The notes below the pieces were generated by a model, which was given only the letters and a program-made list of their open reading frames with translations, was not told the origin of the DNA and did no database searches. Positions 1-11,680 of a stretch of DNA of 64,000 nucleotides are shown here, in pieces. Position 1 is the first letter of the stretch. Each line of letters begins with the position of its first letter. Source of the DNA: Arachis hypogaea (lineage: Eukaryota; Streptophyta; Magnoliopsida; Fabales; Fabaceae); contig NC_092045.1 in assembly GCF_003086295.3 (NCBI RefSeq), positions 19,451,758 to 19,515,757 of the forward strand, read 5' to 3'. A program made the position numbers and the translations under genes.

Positions 1-1254
1 TTTCTTTCAAGAATATCAATGCATAAGGTCTTACATTTAATTTAACGCATGAATATGTACCCAATTCCCAATATTTTCAACAAAAATACAAAAACACACC
101 CTTTTTTCCAACCAATATTCCCAAATTTCTCACACTTGAATGGTACTCACACACACTAGCCTAAGCTAATCAAAGATCCAAATAAAGGACATTTATTGTT
201 TTTCGCTTTAAGGCTTGTGATGTGCTAAAATTAAGAACAATTGGGTTAAGCGTAAGCTCAAAGTTGGCTAACAATGGAAGATAAAAGGTAAGGCTATTTA
301 GGTGAGTGAGCTAATGAAATGATGACCTCAATCATATAAATTCATGAATATAAGGAATAATGGATATATAGACTCAAACAAAGCAAAGATCACAATCATA
401 GGAAGAGAATACTGCACACAAGAATGAAAATAAGTGGTTATAAGATGTAACCACGCAATTAGGCTCAAAACTCACATGGTTATGTGTTCTTAGCTCAAAA
501 ACCATGTTCCAAAATACATTCTTTTAAGCAAGTTCAACAAAAAATTTTCAAATTGGTAGGGTGCCCTAAAACAGTTTCTTGGAAAAGAAATCATCCCCTT
601 AACTAAGTAGTCCTAATAAGGAAGAAGTGGTAAAAATATGTACAATTCTAACTAACATGCAACCTATCGTGAAATGCAATGACTATCTAATATTGGTGTT
701 GAAAAAGGAATTGTTACCCATGGAGATCGGTCGGACGATCTCCCCACAATTGAAGATTTCACCGTCTTCGGTGCATGCAAAGAAGGGCAAGGTGGACGGG
801 TTGTTACAATTGATGAGTTTCTTCAAAAGGTTGTGCGGATGGACTTGTTTGTTGCCTCAATTAAAAGCTTTCCTTTCTCCCTTCTTGATGGCCAACCCAA
901 AAGGAAAGAAAAGGAAAGAAAATTAAGCCTACAACAAAGATAGTAAAGCATATAGAACATAGGAGGGGGCTAATGCCAAATAAGAGTAAGGGTTTCACTA
1001 CATGGTAGCTAAGCATGTAAGTGAGAAAACAATATGGGCTAATGGCATATAATATCAAACAAGTCAAGGGGCACCGAAATAAAGCAAGAACTTCTCAACA
1101 ATTGAGTAAGAAGATGCAACACCATTATTAAAATGAGAAACTAAAAAAATAAGGTAAAAATAAGCTATAAAAACAAAATAAAAATGGAAAGAGTAGAAGT
1201 ATACGAATGCAATGGGCAAAAGAAAATGGAAGAGGGGAAAAAACTCTTTTTTTA

Positions 1255-1625
1255 ACTGGCGCGGACGCGCAAAATGCGCACACGTGTGGGTTGCCGGCAC
1301 AAAATAGGCACAAAAGTGGCACAACTCTCTGAAAAATGTACCAGGAGTGCAGATGGGCGATCGGCGCGCGCGCGCAAGTTGTGCTAGTGCGTCGATCCGC
1401 GAATTGCCAAAAGGGCGCGTACGTGCCAGGTGCGCGCACGCGTGGATTGGTTTGTGCGTCAGGCATGGTGCTGGCGCAGTGTAGGCGCAACTCTCGGGTC
1501 AATGTATGGAGGAGTGAGAATTTCCAATCCACGCAACCGCGTATATGGCGCGCCGGCGTGGATGGTTGAAAATGCTTGAGGCGCGCGTACGCGCCAAGTG
1601 CGCGCACGTGTGGGTTGATGCTTTG
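1255..1625. repeat. GC-rich GCGCACGCG palindromic patch inside the element
   Basis: A GC-rich island in AT-rich DNA. Variants of GTGCGCGCACGCGTG and GCGCGTACGCGCC recur about six times at irregular spacing. Similar but shorter patches occur in the related solo LTR (about 11975-12070) and faintly in the 5' LTR (about 4960-5000). The short open frames here look like by-products of the CG-rich composition, not genes. Confidence 0.7.
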
Positions 1626-1882
1626 TTTTTCAAAATTTTTCTTCGCGTTCTTACACCAATCCAAGCATTTCAAACCTCCAAACAGCTACCCAAACACCAT
1701 AAAACCTTATTTAAAATATTTATACTACCAATTAAACTCAACTAACTAAGCAAAACATGAAATTAAACTAATTCTACCAATATTTACAAAAGAGAAAAAT
1801 GAAAAGATATTACCATGGTGGGGTGTCTCCCACCTAGCACTTTTGTTTATTGTCCTTAAGTTGAACTTCTGGGGAGCTCCTC

Positions 1883-3710
1883 TCAAGGTGGCTTGTGTTT
1901 GTACTCATCCTTGAATCTCCAAGGATCTTTGCTTCTTAAATGGTTGACAGAATTTCCAACCATCTTCACCAAACTTGGGCAAAGTTCAACCCAAGATATG
2001 AGTTCCCCTAATTGGTCTTCATTCTTCGATCCGGGATCCCATATCTTATTTTCGCACCCGTCTTCAATTTGATCTTCATACTTTTTCTTACCGTGTGGTT
2101 GACACATAGAATTCTCTTTAGCACACCAAGCCTTCCATCGAGACCCATGCAAAGTGCTATTCTCCCAATCACAGTCCCCATACCTTGGAATATTGACCTT
2201 AACGAGCCTAATACCAAATTTTCAGCCACTACACAACTCGTTCTTACTTTTAATTCCAGAAAGAGCTCTAAGTTGTCCATCCGTTTCAATCAAACCATAT
2301 TCAAGTGAGAAAGTGAAGCTTAGGGATAAGAATTTTACCCACTTGAATGTTGTGTTGGATGGTGACTTGGAGAAGGGAGACCTCCCCACACATAGACAAT
2401 GTAAGGTCTACCTCCTTGTGCTCTCCTTTGTGTATTTCCACCTCTTTGTAAGATTCCTCAATTTCAACTCTTTTCCTTTTATCACATGGCTTGGTGTTGT
2501 CTTCAAGAACTTCAATTTCTTACCCAATGGGAGGTGATTCAATTTTGGATAGGAATTCATTGATGGATAAATCTATCTCTTGATCAACCTCTCCATATTC
2601 TTCAATTTTGATATACACCATGCCAACTTTTTCCTCTTGGTAACTCTCTTCCCATTCTCTCTCTTTTTCATTGCTCACCAAGGGTATGGGAGGTTGTGCA
2701 CACTCTTGTATAACTTCAAATTTATGTCCAATGGAAGGGGATTCGATTGTAGATAGAAATTCATCTATGATTGAATCTATCTCTTGATAGGCATCTTTCA
2801 AGTCTCCAACTATGACATGCCTTGGAGGTTGCGTACCCTTCTCAACATCAATTTCAAGCTTCTTGGAAGAATACTCCATGATGCTACACTCCCAAGGACT
2901 TTCAACATCTCCTAAATCTTCAACCACTTCTTCCCTTTCTTCAATGATCATAGGCTCCTCCAATTGTTCCAACATAAAATTTGACTCCTCCTTCTCTACC
3001 GGATTTTTCAATTTCTCCTTCATGCTTTGATCTTCTTTTGAATTTTCACATGGGTTTATGGAAACAACTTGAGTATTCAAACATTGGTGGGCTAAAGCGT
3101 GCATCACCTTGGTCAAGTTGGTCACAAACTCAAGTGTATTCTGCTTCATGGCCTCTTGTCCTTGAAGTATCAAAGTGAGAAAATTATCTATTGAGGCTTG
3201 GGGTGAATAGAAAGGTTCATTATTTTGGAGAGAGGGTTCATGGTATGAAGGTGGTACTTCTTGGCAAGGGTATAGAGATGGTAAGTATTGAGGTGGTTCT
3301 TGGTAATAATCATGATAGGGTTGTGGTGGTCCTATAGGTTCTTGTTCATAATGGTCATAAGAATATGGTATAGATGATTGGTCATATGGTAGATACGGAT
3401 CATAAGGAGGTGCTTGGTATGGAAGGGCTTGTGAGTATGGTGGAAGGTTATGTTAAGAAGGGGGTTCATATGCATATGATGATTGTGGTTGACAATCACA
3501 ATGAGGGTCATCACATATATTAGATTGATATGCATTAGGATAAGGATTATACCCATAGGAGTTCGGAGGAGGTTGATGCCATGAAGATTGTTCATAAGCT
3601 TGAGATTCCTCCTATCCTTGATTTCCAAATCCTTGATGCATGTCCTCATTATAGCTTCCATCTCCTACAACATAGTTAGAACCAAACTCATAGCCAATGT
3701 GAGGATTCAT
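1883..3710 (-). pseudogene. Degenerate retroelement ORF, Tyr/Gln/Pro-rich then acidic
   Basis: A frame opens at 3710 (MNPHIGYEFG) downstream of the primer site. It is interrupted by at least two in-frame stops in a Tyr-, Gln-, Asn- and Pro-rich section full of PPY/PYxQ-type repeats. It then stays open from 3173 to 2520 (217 codons) as a Glu/Asp-rich section that ends with two related blocks, DEFLSTIESPSIG and NEFLSKIESPPIG. After a stop and a frame change, another readable part (2152-1883) ends near HLRSKDPWRFKDEYKHKPP. I see no gag CCHC knuckle, protease or RT. It occupies the place of gag-pol in a non-autonomous element; function unknown. Confidence 0.65.
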
Positions 3711-3847
3711 AGTAGAAAGAGAAAATAAAAACAAAAGCTAATAAAAAACAAGAGAAACAAAATTCTACAACTAGCAAATAAAGCAAAAAGCAAAATATTC
3801 ACACTATTCACATATGTACAATAACCAATAACATAACACTATTGCAA

Positions 3848-3866
3848 CTCCCCGGTAATGGTGCCA
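3848..3866 (-). other. Decayed primer-binding site, tRNA-Asp type
   Basis: Three bases after the 5' LTR end, the minus strand reads TGGCACCATTACCGGGGAG. This matches the Athila-type primer site TGGCGCCGTTGCCGGGGA apart from G-to-A changes, as expected from CpG deamination in a methylated element. It fixes the orientation and identifies the adjacent LTR as the 5' copy. Confidence 0.75.
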
Positions 3867-3869
3867 TTT

Positions 3870-5432
3870 TGATGATCGGGAATTGCTCGATGGTCTAGAT
3901 TTTCTTCTTATAGAAAGAATTACTTCGTTGTAAGCATAGCTCCAAACCAACAAACGATTTTCACATAAAAAATATTGAGTTGTCACATGTACAAACCCCA
4001 ATAAAAATTAACCGGAGTATTTAGACTCCGGGTCGTCTCACAAGGAATTGCAATGAAGTGCTCAATTATTGGCTATAAGGTGTGTTTTTGGGGTTTTTGG
4101 GATAAGAGACATGGAATGTAAATAGTAATGAAAATAAACTAACAACTAACAAAACTCTTGGCTAGATATGAGAACTAGAAGTCCTATCCTAATTATCCTC
4201 CTTAATTGTGATCACAAATTGTCCATTGCTACCACTTCGTTAAACTCTAACCAAAGAGGAAAGTCAAGTGGATGAATCAACTTGATTCCTCTTGTCCTAG
4301 TCAACTCCTAAAGGAAAGACTAGTCTTAGAGGCAATGAAATCAATTAGCAACATCCAATTATCAATCAATAAGAGAATTAGATAACTCAAGAGTCACTAA
4401 TTACTCAACCAAAGTCAAGAGGAACAAAATCTATACTAAAATCCAACCAAGCATTTCATCAAACACTTGGAAGGCATAAAAGAAAAGCATATTAAATCAA
4501 CAACAAGAATTAAATCTAACAACAATCAAATGTAAAGAATCAACACAACAATTAAAGGAAATAAGATCTACATGAACTACCTCAAATTTCATTGAAGGAA
4601 AATATAAGAAGAAAGAGTGCATCAACAACAAAGTGACAATTACAAGAATGAAACACAAAATTAGAGAAAAGAAGATTATAGGAACAAGAATTGATAAAGA
4701 AAAAGTGAATCAAAGCATGAAATTAACCTAGATCTAAGAATTCCTAATCTAAATTTAACCTAATCCTAATTCTAGAGAGAAGGGAGAGCTTCCCTCTCTA
4801 GAAACTAACTATATCTACTCCTAAAGATAAAATTATTAAGTGTGTGCTGACCCCCCTTCAATCCTTGGCTCAAATAGCATCAGAAATGAGTTGGATTGGG
4901 CCCACAAGACTTCTAAAATTGCTGGCCATGAGTTGCATTAAGTGGATCATGTGCCACCATCGGCGTGTCCGCACAATGTGCACGTGTGCACCCTTATAGG
5001 CGATGCAACTATGGAAAATCTTATATCGTTTCGAAGCCCCAGATGTTAGCTTTCCAACACAACTAGAACCGCCTCATTTGAACCTCTTTAGCCTAAGTTA
5101 TGGTCATTTGAGTGCGAGGAGGTCGGCTTGACAGCTTTTGTGATTCCATCATTTCTTCATGAGTTATCCATTCCTATATGCTTTTCCTTCATTCCCTTGA
5201 TCCAATATTTGCCTCCTAAATCTGAAATTACTTAACAAACATATTAAGGCATCTAGTAGAATCAAGGTGAGTTAAATTTAGCTATTTTAAGACCTAAAAA
5301 GCATGTTTTCACATTCAAGCACAATTAAAGGAGAATTTGCAAAACTATGCTATTTCATTGAATAAATGTGGAAAAAGGTGATAAAATCCCCTAAAATAAG
5401 CACAAGATAAACCACAAAATTGGGGGTTATCA
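3870..5432 (-). repeat. 5' LTR, about 1.56 kb
   Basis: On the minus strand it starts TGATAACCCCCAATTTTG and ends CCCGATCATCA, giving TG..CA ends. It is clearly homologous, in opposite orientation, to the solo LTR at 11681-13152. Shared blocks include the AACATGCTTTTTAGG region near the 5' end, the TTTTGTTCCTCTTG region in the middle and the GACCCG motif before the 3' end. Confidence 0.85.
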
Positions 5433-5875
5433 TTATACGTATCTTCTTATGATGATTTTTAAACCCTTTACTGAGAATCCTTTCGAGGATGATGTTCTCA
5501 TCCCTTACAGACTTCTCTTTCAGGATGAACGAAGGGTTTAAGGAGTTTTCTGCGCGCCTGATTATGTTTTATATTATTGTATGTATAGCTATAGTTTTTT
5601 CTCGCGTTTATTATTATATGTGTAAAAAGAATCGGAGTTTTAATGATGTTTTGTATGTACATTTATAATTTACTTGTATAAGAATTTTTGAATATATGTA
5701 TATGCATGTTTTTGTTTCAAATAAAAAGAACTTTCGGTTTTCCAAAGAAAACAACGATACGGTTTCGAGTCAAAGGCTCCTATTTTATTATTAAATATAT
5801 GGAAGTTATCGTAATATTCTCGCTGTCAGAGTGGCGCAGCCAGAAGCGTGATATTCTGGTAGTGAGGGTGTTACA
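5433..5875 (+). mobile_element. 3' end fragment of a long LTR, plus strand
   Basis: The sequence ends in GAGGGTGTTACA. Its last 170 bp match the reverse complement of the left end of the long LTR at 10404-16339 (shared CAAAGAAAA..CGATAC, TATTTTATTA..TAAATATATGGA and CAGAGTGG(C/T)GCAG blocks). The 5' part of this LTR would lie left of the inserted element at 1-5432, outside the window. Confidence 0.75.
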
Positions 5876-6150
5876 TAAACCAGTCTTCTCTCATCACATC
5901 TCTCTCTCTCTCTCTCTAAAGTTCTTACCTCACTTTCTTTTAAATCTCTTACAAATGGTTATTGAACGTATAATTATTGATGTGTATATAAATGCAACAA
6001 TTAGACGTAACGATGATAGTGCATCGTTTGAATGCAATGATTCATTTACAATGTAAACTTGGTGGTTGCAGTTGTTGCTGTTCAATTTTGGTGCATATGG
6101 GTTTATTAGGTAGGAGATACATAAGAAAAATCAGATATTGAATCCTATCC
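5876..6150. other. Short spacer with CT microsatellite
   Basis: A CT-dinucleotide tract of about 17 bp lies at 5899-5915, followed by unremarkable sequence. No gene was recognised before the decayed frame that opens at 6151. Confidence 0.5.
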
Positions 6151-6740
6151 ATGGATGAAAGTCGTAGGGTGCGATATAAAGTGTTTTTGCTTAAAGATGA
6201 CAAGCATGTTTGTGCTATATTCGATTGTCATGGAAATATCATAATCGGGCAAGTGATGGAGCTTTTTACATTGAGGTGATGGAGATTAACAGAAGTTCTT
6301 CGTCTTCATGTTCAGACATGTCGAGTTCTATTGTAGGATTAAGCCATATTCGAAAAGCCAATATCGATGGTCAGAGGGATGCGTCATTAGAACTTGTGTT
6401 TGTACCAATCGATGCAAGGTTTTCAAAAGACTCAGAGACAGACGAGGAGTAGGTTCAAAGGGGTTATGAAAGCAATATTGATGACGAGATAGAGCTAGAT
6501 CTAGAAACTTAACTTTTTAGATTTACACAATCACAATTTATCTTACCACCACCACATCCTAATTCCAATTGTTTTCAAGTTCCAAGTCACTATTCTTTAT
6601 TAGACCTTGATGGTACGAAGGTGGATTTGATGCCTTTCGATCCCGAAGGACCTGACGATTACAATACAGATGGGTGTGTGGAGTTGTGACTTGGCTATAG
6701 ATTTTACAACAGAGAATCCGTGTACCTAACCATAAAATAC
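6151..6740 (+). pseudogene. Mutator-like transposase N-terminal fragment
   Basis: A frame opens with MDESRRVRYKVFLLKDDKH, then shifts; the neighbouring frame carries a Ser/Asp-rich stretch ending RFSKDSETDEE. After more stops it reads LGYRFYNRESVYLTIKYS, which resembles the GxxFxxREVxxAIKxY segment that begins the MuDR DNA-binding region of plant MULE transposases. It breaks off where the opposed plant-mobile-domain fragment begins. No catalytic DDE domain follows. The family is inferred from recalled motif patterns. Confidence 0.5.
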
Positions 6741-6781
6741 TCTCATCGTGGAGGCATCGCTCCAAGTGCATCTGCTATCAG

Positions 6782-6935
6782 TACGTAAGTCAAGATGAAA
6801 AGCGATGTCATAAAAGGTGATTGTACACTCATCCAACAACATGTGGAGAGATTGGGTTTCAGGAAACCATCCCTCCACGAAAGCGGATAATAGCACATTA
6901 TCAAAAGTGAAGTCTCTAATTTGAGCACTATACAA
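6782..6935 (-). pseudogene. Plant mobile domain (PMD/MAIN-like) fragment
   Basis: The minus strand encodes LYSAQIRDFTFDNVLLSAFV followed by EGWFPETQSLHMLLDECTIT and FYDIAFHLDLRTDS. This fits the start of the plant mobile domain, in which an L..I..F..D..L.. segment leads to FVExWxPETxxFHxxxGECTxTLxD and xLGL. Upstream codons contain stops, and nothing downstream continues the domain. PMD genes are known both as host genes and as passengers of Mutator-like elements, so the adjacent MULE relic fits a transposon origin. Confidence 0.6.
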
Positions 6936-7433
6936 GAAACCTACCTACCTCCTCTAGATATAAGAGGAATACATCTGGCAATCCTTCAACCAGATTTTTA
7001 TTTCTCCTAAAAACCAACACCCTCTGTTGAATATTAAATAAATATTTTAACTTAAATTATATTTTCTATCGAATTATATATTCCTAATTCTCGAATTTCT
7101 AACCAATCATATTTACTTAAAACATAAAGCATCAATATCTAACTTCTAACTATTCTATTCACTCAAAACATAAAGAATACGATTAATTTTCAACATCTAA
7201 TCATATAGAAAAATACTAAACAAACTTTTAAATTAATCAATATAAACAAAGAAATTAAAATCAAATTTTAAATGTTAATCTATTAATATATTAATACTAA
7301 CTACCAAATAAAAAATGAATTGACTAATTTAGATTCAAATAATAATTAGTAACCTCTTCGTTCAGATGACTAGTAATGTGTCTATCTTTAATGTTTGGAT
7401 TTTGTCAATGCTCGCTATTACCTACCATATTTC
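6936..7433. other. AT-rich intergenic sequence
   Basis: Low-complexity AT-rich sequence without a recognisable gene or repeat boundary. It ends in TTTCT, the left target-site duplication of the small LTR element. Confidence 0.5.
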
Positions 7434-7438
7434 TTTCT

Positions 7439-7984
7439 TGATATGAAATAAGGGATAACAAAAAATATAAGGATTGAAATTGAATAAAAAAGATAAATTA
7501 AAATTAAAATAGAAAACTAAAGGGATAGATTAAAATTTGAATAGAAAAATAATCACTCTACTTTTTATCAATTTCTTGATGCAACAAAAGACTGATTTAC
7601 TCGACCTACCTTATCCACACCATAGTTTGGAAATTGAAAGGAAATCACTCAACCTTCTACTAAATTTTTTCCAATACAACAAAAGAGGAACTCGTTCAAC
7701 CTCACTTGTCTACACAATGGTTTTATCACGAAACCAAAAAGTGCTTTGACACTCCTCTAATCACTCTATTGTGGCTACAATAGTTTAGATATTTATAACC
7801 TCTTATTAGGCCAAAAATAAAGAAACCCCTAATCCCACTAACATAAAGTTCAATCTAATAACTAAATAAACAAAATTCAAAAACATGAAATTAAATTAAA
7901 CATTTTAATATTTAAAAATATAAACTAATAACCATTAAACAATATTTGAACTTTTCATATCACGAATATTTGAAGTATGTATCC
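7439..7984 (-). repeat. 3' LTR of the small element
   Basis: About 546 bp, diverged from the partner LTR by many substitutions and short indels, which implies an old insertion. Its inner end is mutated (GGATAC instead of TGATAT on the minus strand). Confidence 0.8.
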
Positions 7985-8297
7985 TTCTCCTTCTCTTCAA
8001 AAAAGATTCGTTCTCGAATCTTTTAGTTAGAAAAATAGTATATGAAAAGGATAGATACAAGAAAGATATTTTTTTGTATTTTTTTGCTCCGTATTCTTTT
8101 TTATTTTTTATTTCTAAGTAATAAAATCAACAACAATAACAACAACAAGAAAATAATAATGAAATATAAACAAGGAAGACAAGAATGACAAGAACACAAA
8201 GAATGACGCGAGAGACATTAGACTCTTTCTTTAAGACACAAGAAGAATAAACATAGATTAAAAAGAATTAATCTAATACTTGAAATTTGATACCAAA

Positions 8298-8846
8298 TTA
8301 TATGAAATAAGAGATAAACAAACAGACAATGATTAAAATTGAATGAAAAAGACAAATTGAAATTGAAACAGAAAACAAAAGGGATAGATTGAAATTGAAT
8401 AAAAAGATAACCACTTTATTTTTTATCCAATTTTTTGATGCAACAAAAAGAGATCCACTCAACCTAACTTGTCCATACCATAGTTCGAGAATTGAATAAT
8501 AGAGAATCACTCTATCTTCTATCAAATTCTCCGATGCAACAAGAGAGAAACTCACTTAACCTCACTTGTCCACACCATGGTTTCATCATAAAAACAAAAA
8601 GTGTTTGGCACTCTTCCGATCATTCTGTTGCGGTTATAATAGTTTAGGAAATATTATAACATTTTATTAGGTCAAAATAAAAAAAATCCTAAATCTACTA
8701 ACATAAAATTTAATCTAACAACTAAATAAACAAAAATTAAAATACATAAAAATTAAATTGAACATTTTAATATTAAAAAATATAAACTAATAACTATTAA
8801 ATAATACTTAAACTCTTTATATCACAAATATTTGAAACACATATCA
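8298..8846 (-). repeat. 5' LTR of the small element
   Basis: About 549 bp. It contains two internal units of about 100 bp on the GGACAAGT(T/G)AGGTT..TTGTTGCATC pattern. The same unit type recurs in the long LTR at 10404-16339. Confidence 0.8.
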
Positions 8847-8851
8847 TTTCT

Positions 8852-9526
8852 CTTCTTTTACTCCTAAACCTCTAAACACTCACTCTTTCAACATTTTCAC
8901 TAATGGTAAGAGAGAAATTTCACAAGAAAGAAAAGATTTGAAATGAGATTGAACACAGTTTCACAAGTCGGAAGAACAGATATATAGGTGTTGAATGTTT
9001 CGTTTTTGCAATGAATGGCGCAAAAACGAATTTCAAAGTTTCACCATGTTTTTGCAGGCCACTAGCGTGTAAACAATTATAACTTTTTACTCACGTTTTC
9101 ACAAATCAGCTTCGCAAAAATAAAATGAAAGCATGTCTTGTTATCACATGTCTGTATTGCAAAAACATTTTCTTCCATTTTTGTTTTAGAGCCCTGCGAG
9201 AATAGAACTAAATATGCAGATTGATATATTTTTGTGTGTCGATTTAAAGTGGTAAATAATTAATTTTATATTTAGATAAAAAAACCAAAAAATATTATGT
9301 TAGATAAATTATAAAACATAAATTCTAAACACTACTAAATTCTAAATCTTAATAATATAAAATAAAGTATTAATCCAAAATTTTGACTAATATTATAAAA
9401 GGGTTAGCTCGTTAATATTTTTCTTGCAATATGTATCTCTTTTTTTATACAATTCTCATTTAAATTTTAATCCTTATTATTCTTGTAATTAGTCTAACTC
9501 ATTTATATTTATTACCAATTTACCAT
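8852..9526. other. Intergenic sequence
   Basis: A moderately complex stretch (8870-9210) followed by AT-rich DNA. No open frame of note and no recognised element. Confidence 0.4.
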
Positions 9527-10330
9527 TACTACAAGAAAACACAATATTTATAATAAAAAATTTGTAACAAAATTTAAATTTATTACAAATTAAAATATTT
9601 TTGTAACAAAAATTAGATATTAATACAAAATAATCACATTTTGTAACGTAACCTATCTGCTCTTAATCCGCGGGTATTCGACCCTACTCACGGATTACAA
9701 AAAAGATACAACATTATTATATAATTTGATGATAATTTAAAATAGAACTAATTTTTGCGTAAAAAAATATTAAATTATTCATTAATGATTTTCTTTTAGT
9801 GACTAAGAATCTTTTGCATTTAGTGAGAGGTATTTAATTCAACATCCACTTAAAATATATTTTTATATAAGTATATAACATATACATATATAGAGTGCAG
9901 ATTAGTCGGGTAGGATTGAAGTTTAACCCGCATGAAAATCCTACCCGCACCCTATCCTATCCGTTACGGATCGGGTTGGCAACCCTACCGGTAGATAAGG
10001 TACATATTGCCACCCTATGTAACAATACATATATTTTGTTACGAAATTTTTGTAACAGAAAATATATATTGTTGCAAAAATTCAAAGTCTTTTTTAATTA
10101 GCATATAATTTTATTACAAAATTATATTAGCTTTTGTATCAAAATCTTGTTTTGTTTTAGAATGATAAAACTTTTTGTAACAAAATGTTATTTTGTTTCA
10201 AAATCTTAAAAGCTTTTGTATCAATATCTTTTATTGTTTCAAAATCTTTAAATTATTTTGTATCAACATTTTATTCTTTTTCAAAATATTAATTTCTAAA
10301 AAAAATATAGCTTGAATTATTTAAAAATTT
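9527..10330 (+). mobile_element. CACTA-like element end with TTTGTAAC subterminal repeats
   Basis: TACTACAAGAAAAC at 9527-9540 is one base from the CACTA terminal motif CACTACAAGAAAA. It is followed by many copies, in both orientations, of a TTTTGTAACAAAA-like subterminal motif (about 9550-9650 and 10018-10260), as expected for CACTA ends. No transposase and no matching right terminus were found. The right boundary is therefore approximate, and the element may have been cut by the LTR at 10404. Confidence 0.5.
9648..10017. mobile_element. Nested hAT-like non-autonomous element
   Basis: A GC-richer block with foldback CCGCGGGTA / TACCCGC segments interrupts the TTTGTAAC-rich sequence. Its right end reads ATTGCCACCCTA, resembling the TAGGGGTGGCAA hAT-type terminus in reverse. 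TGTAAC occurs on both sides (9642-9647 and 10018-10023), and joining the flanks restores the surrounding repeat pattern. The left end does not match the right terminus, so the family call is tentative. Confidence 0.45.
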
Positions 10331-11099
10331 GAGTTTAATTATTCAATTATTTAATCATTTTTTATAAGTTAAAACAATTATAACAGTTATATTTAATGAA
10401 AAATATAACACTCTTACTACTAGAATGTCACGCTTCCGCCTGCACCACTCTGATAGCGAAGATATTACGACAACATCCATATATTTAGTAATAAAATAGA
10501 AGCCTTTAATTCGAAACTGTATCGACTTTTCTTTGAAAAATCAAAAACATTTTTTCCTTTTGTTCGGATGCACATACATACAAATATATATACACAAAGA
10601 ATATTACATTCACATTCAAATATATGTACATATATACAAAGCTATGTTATAAAATCACAATTCTTATCCCTCTTTATGAAATGTAAATATCGATAACAAA
10701 GGCAAAGAAAAAGACATCTATGATAATACATGTGCCATAAAGCACAGAAAACTCTTCATAAGCTTTCTCTTCCGTTTCTTAAAAAAGATAAGGCTGTAAG
10801 GAGGTGAGAACCTAACCACACGGTCTTATCAAATGACTTTTAGAATTGTTATAGAAAGATTTACATATATATAATCAAAATTCATTTAATAATAATGATC
10901 ATTGTTTGCCTTATGAATTCTTTTTTCCAATTTAAATTTATTTGATTCTTAAATCCATCAAATTCCTTACTCATTAATTCTATAACCTCAATCTTTATTT
11001 CAAAGTTATGTGATTATCCGTTCAAAACCAAAATCATCAATCATGTCACCACAAGTGAATGTTCATATCACTTTTACTAACTTATCAAGGCATATAATT

Positions 11100-11225
11100 T
11101 ACCCAATTATGGCCTTTGGCCCAAACAGTCACGGCCTCTAGCCCAAACATAATCAAACCATGGCCTTCGGTCCAAAACATAATCAAATCACGGCCTTCGA
11201 TGCAAAACATAATCAAACCACTGAC
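11100..11225. repeat. GGCCTT(C/T)GGCC-type short tandem repeat
   Basis: Four imperfect units of about 33 bp on the pattern TGGCCTTCGGTCCAAAACAT plus AATCAAACCA, inside the long LTR. Confidence 0.75.
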
Positions 11226-11680
11226 AAGCCATCACACTCTACCATAATCCAAACCAATAAGTCACAGACACAAACAATCATATAGACAATCAAACAATAA
11301 TATATAGAGAACAATTATAACAAGTAGTACAATTAGCAGTTAACAGAATATCAATTACGCAAACCAAAACGATTATGCAGACCTAAGAAATTTCAAACAA
11401 ATGCAGTATGATGCATGCCTGTCCTACTGGCTATGAGCTCACGTGTCGATTAAACTACCAAATCCGACACATCTGATAGCTAACCTAGACATAATATTTC
11501 TGTCGTGCATCTCCAAGAGGAATAACAAGAAGGGAATCCTCAACCTTCAACCATCTCATTGGAGGCAGTGCTATATGGGATATAGTGCCCGCCACACTAT
11601 TGGGATATAGTGTCTGCCACACTTTACAATGAGAGAGAGAGAATGTGATGCAACGATAGGGAATCCTCAACCTAACTCGT

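Larger units (their letters stand above)
1..5432 (-). mobile_element. Non-autonomous Athila-like LTR retrotransposon, partial
   Basis: This is a minus-strand LTR element that runs off the left edge. From right to left it has a 5' LTR (3870-5432), a decayed primer-binding site (3848-3866), a degenerate ORF (1883-3710) and non-coding internal sequence. Around 1820-1865 the minus strand carries the GTGCTAGGTGGGAG type motif that also follows the coding part of the element at 57-64 kb. No reverse transcriptase, RNase H or integrase is visible between the ORF and the window edge. The right outer flank starts TTATA (5433-5437), the expected target duplication; its partner is outside. The Athila-like assignment rests on the primer site and layout and is an inference. 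Confidence 0.75.
7439..8846 (-). mobile_element. Complete small non-autonomous LTR retrotransposon (TRIM-like)
   Basis: Two direct repeats, 7439-7984 and 8298-8846, flank only 313 bp. The outer ends are TGATATG and CATATCA (TG..CA), and both flanks carry the 5-bp duplication TTTCT (7434-7438 and 8847-8851). On the minus strand the right LTR is followed after 2 nt by TGGTATCA (8295-8288), the start of the tRNA-iMet primer site. The purine-rich GAAGAGAAGGAGAA (7998-7985) precedes the left LTR as a polypurine tract. There is no coding capacity. The element is larger than a classical TRIM but has the same layout. It is transposed by proteins supplied from elsewhere. Confidence 0.85.

Noticed and set aside
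1128..1673. Long overlapping open frames on both strands over the GC-rich patch
   Set aside because: Low-complexity Arg/Ala/His-rich translations from CG-rich repeats, without domain or start context.
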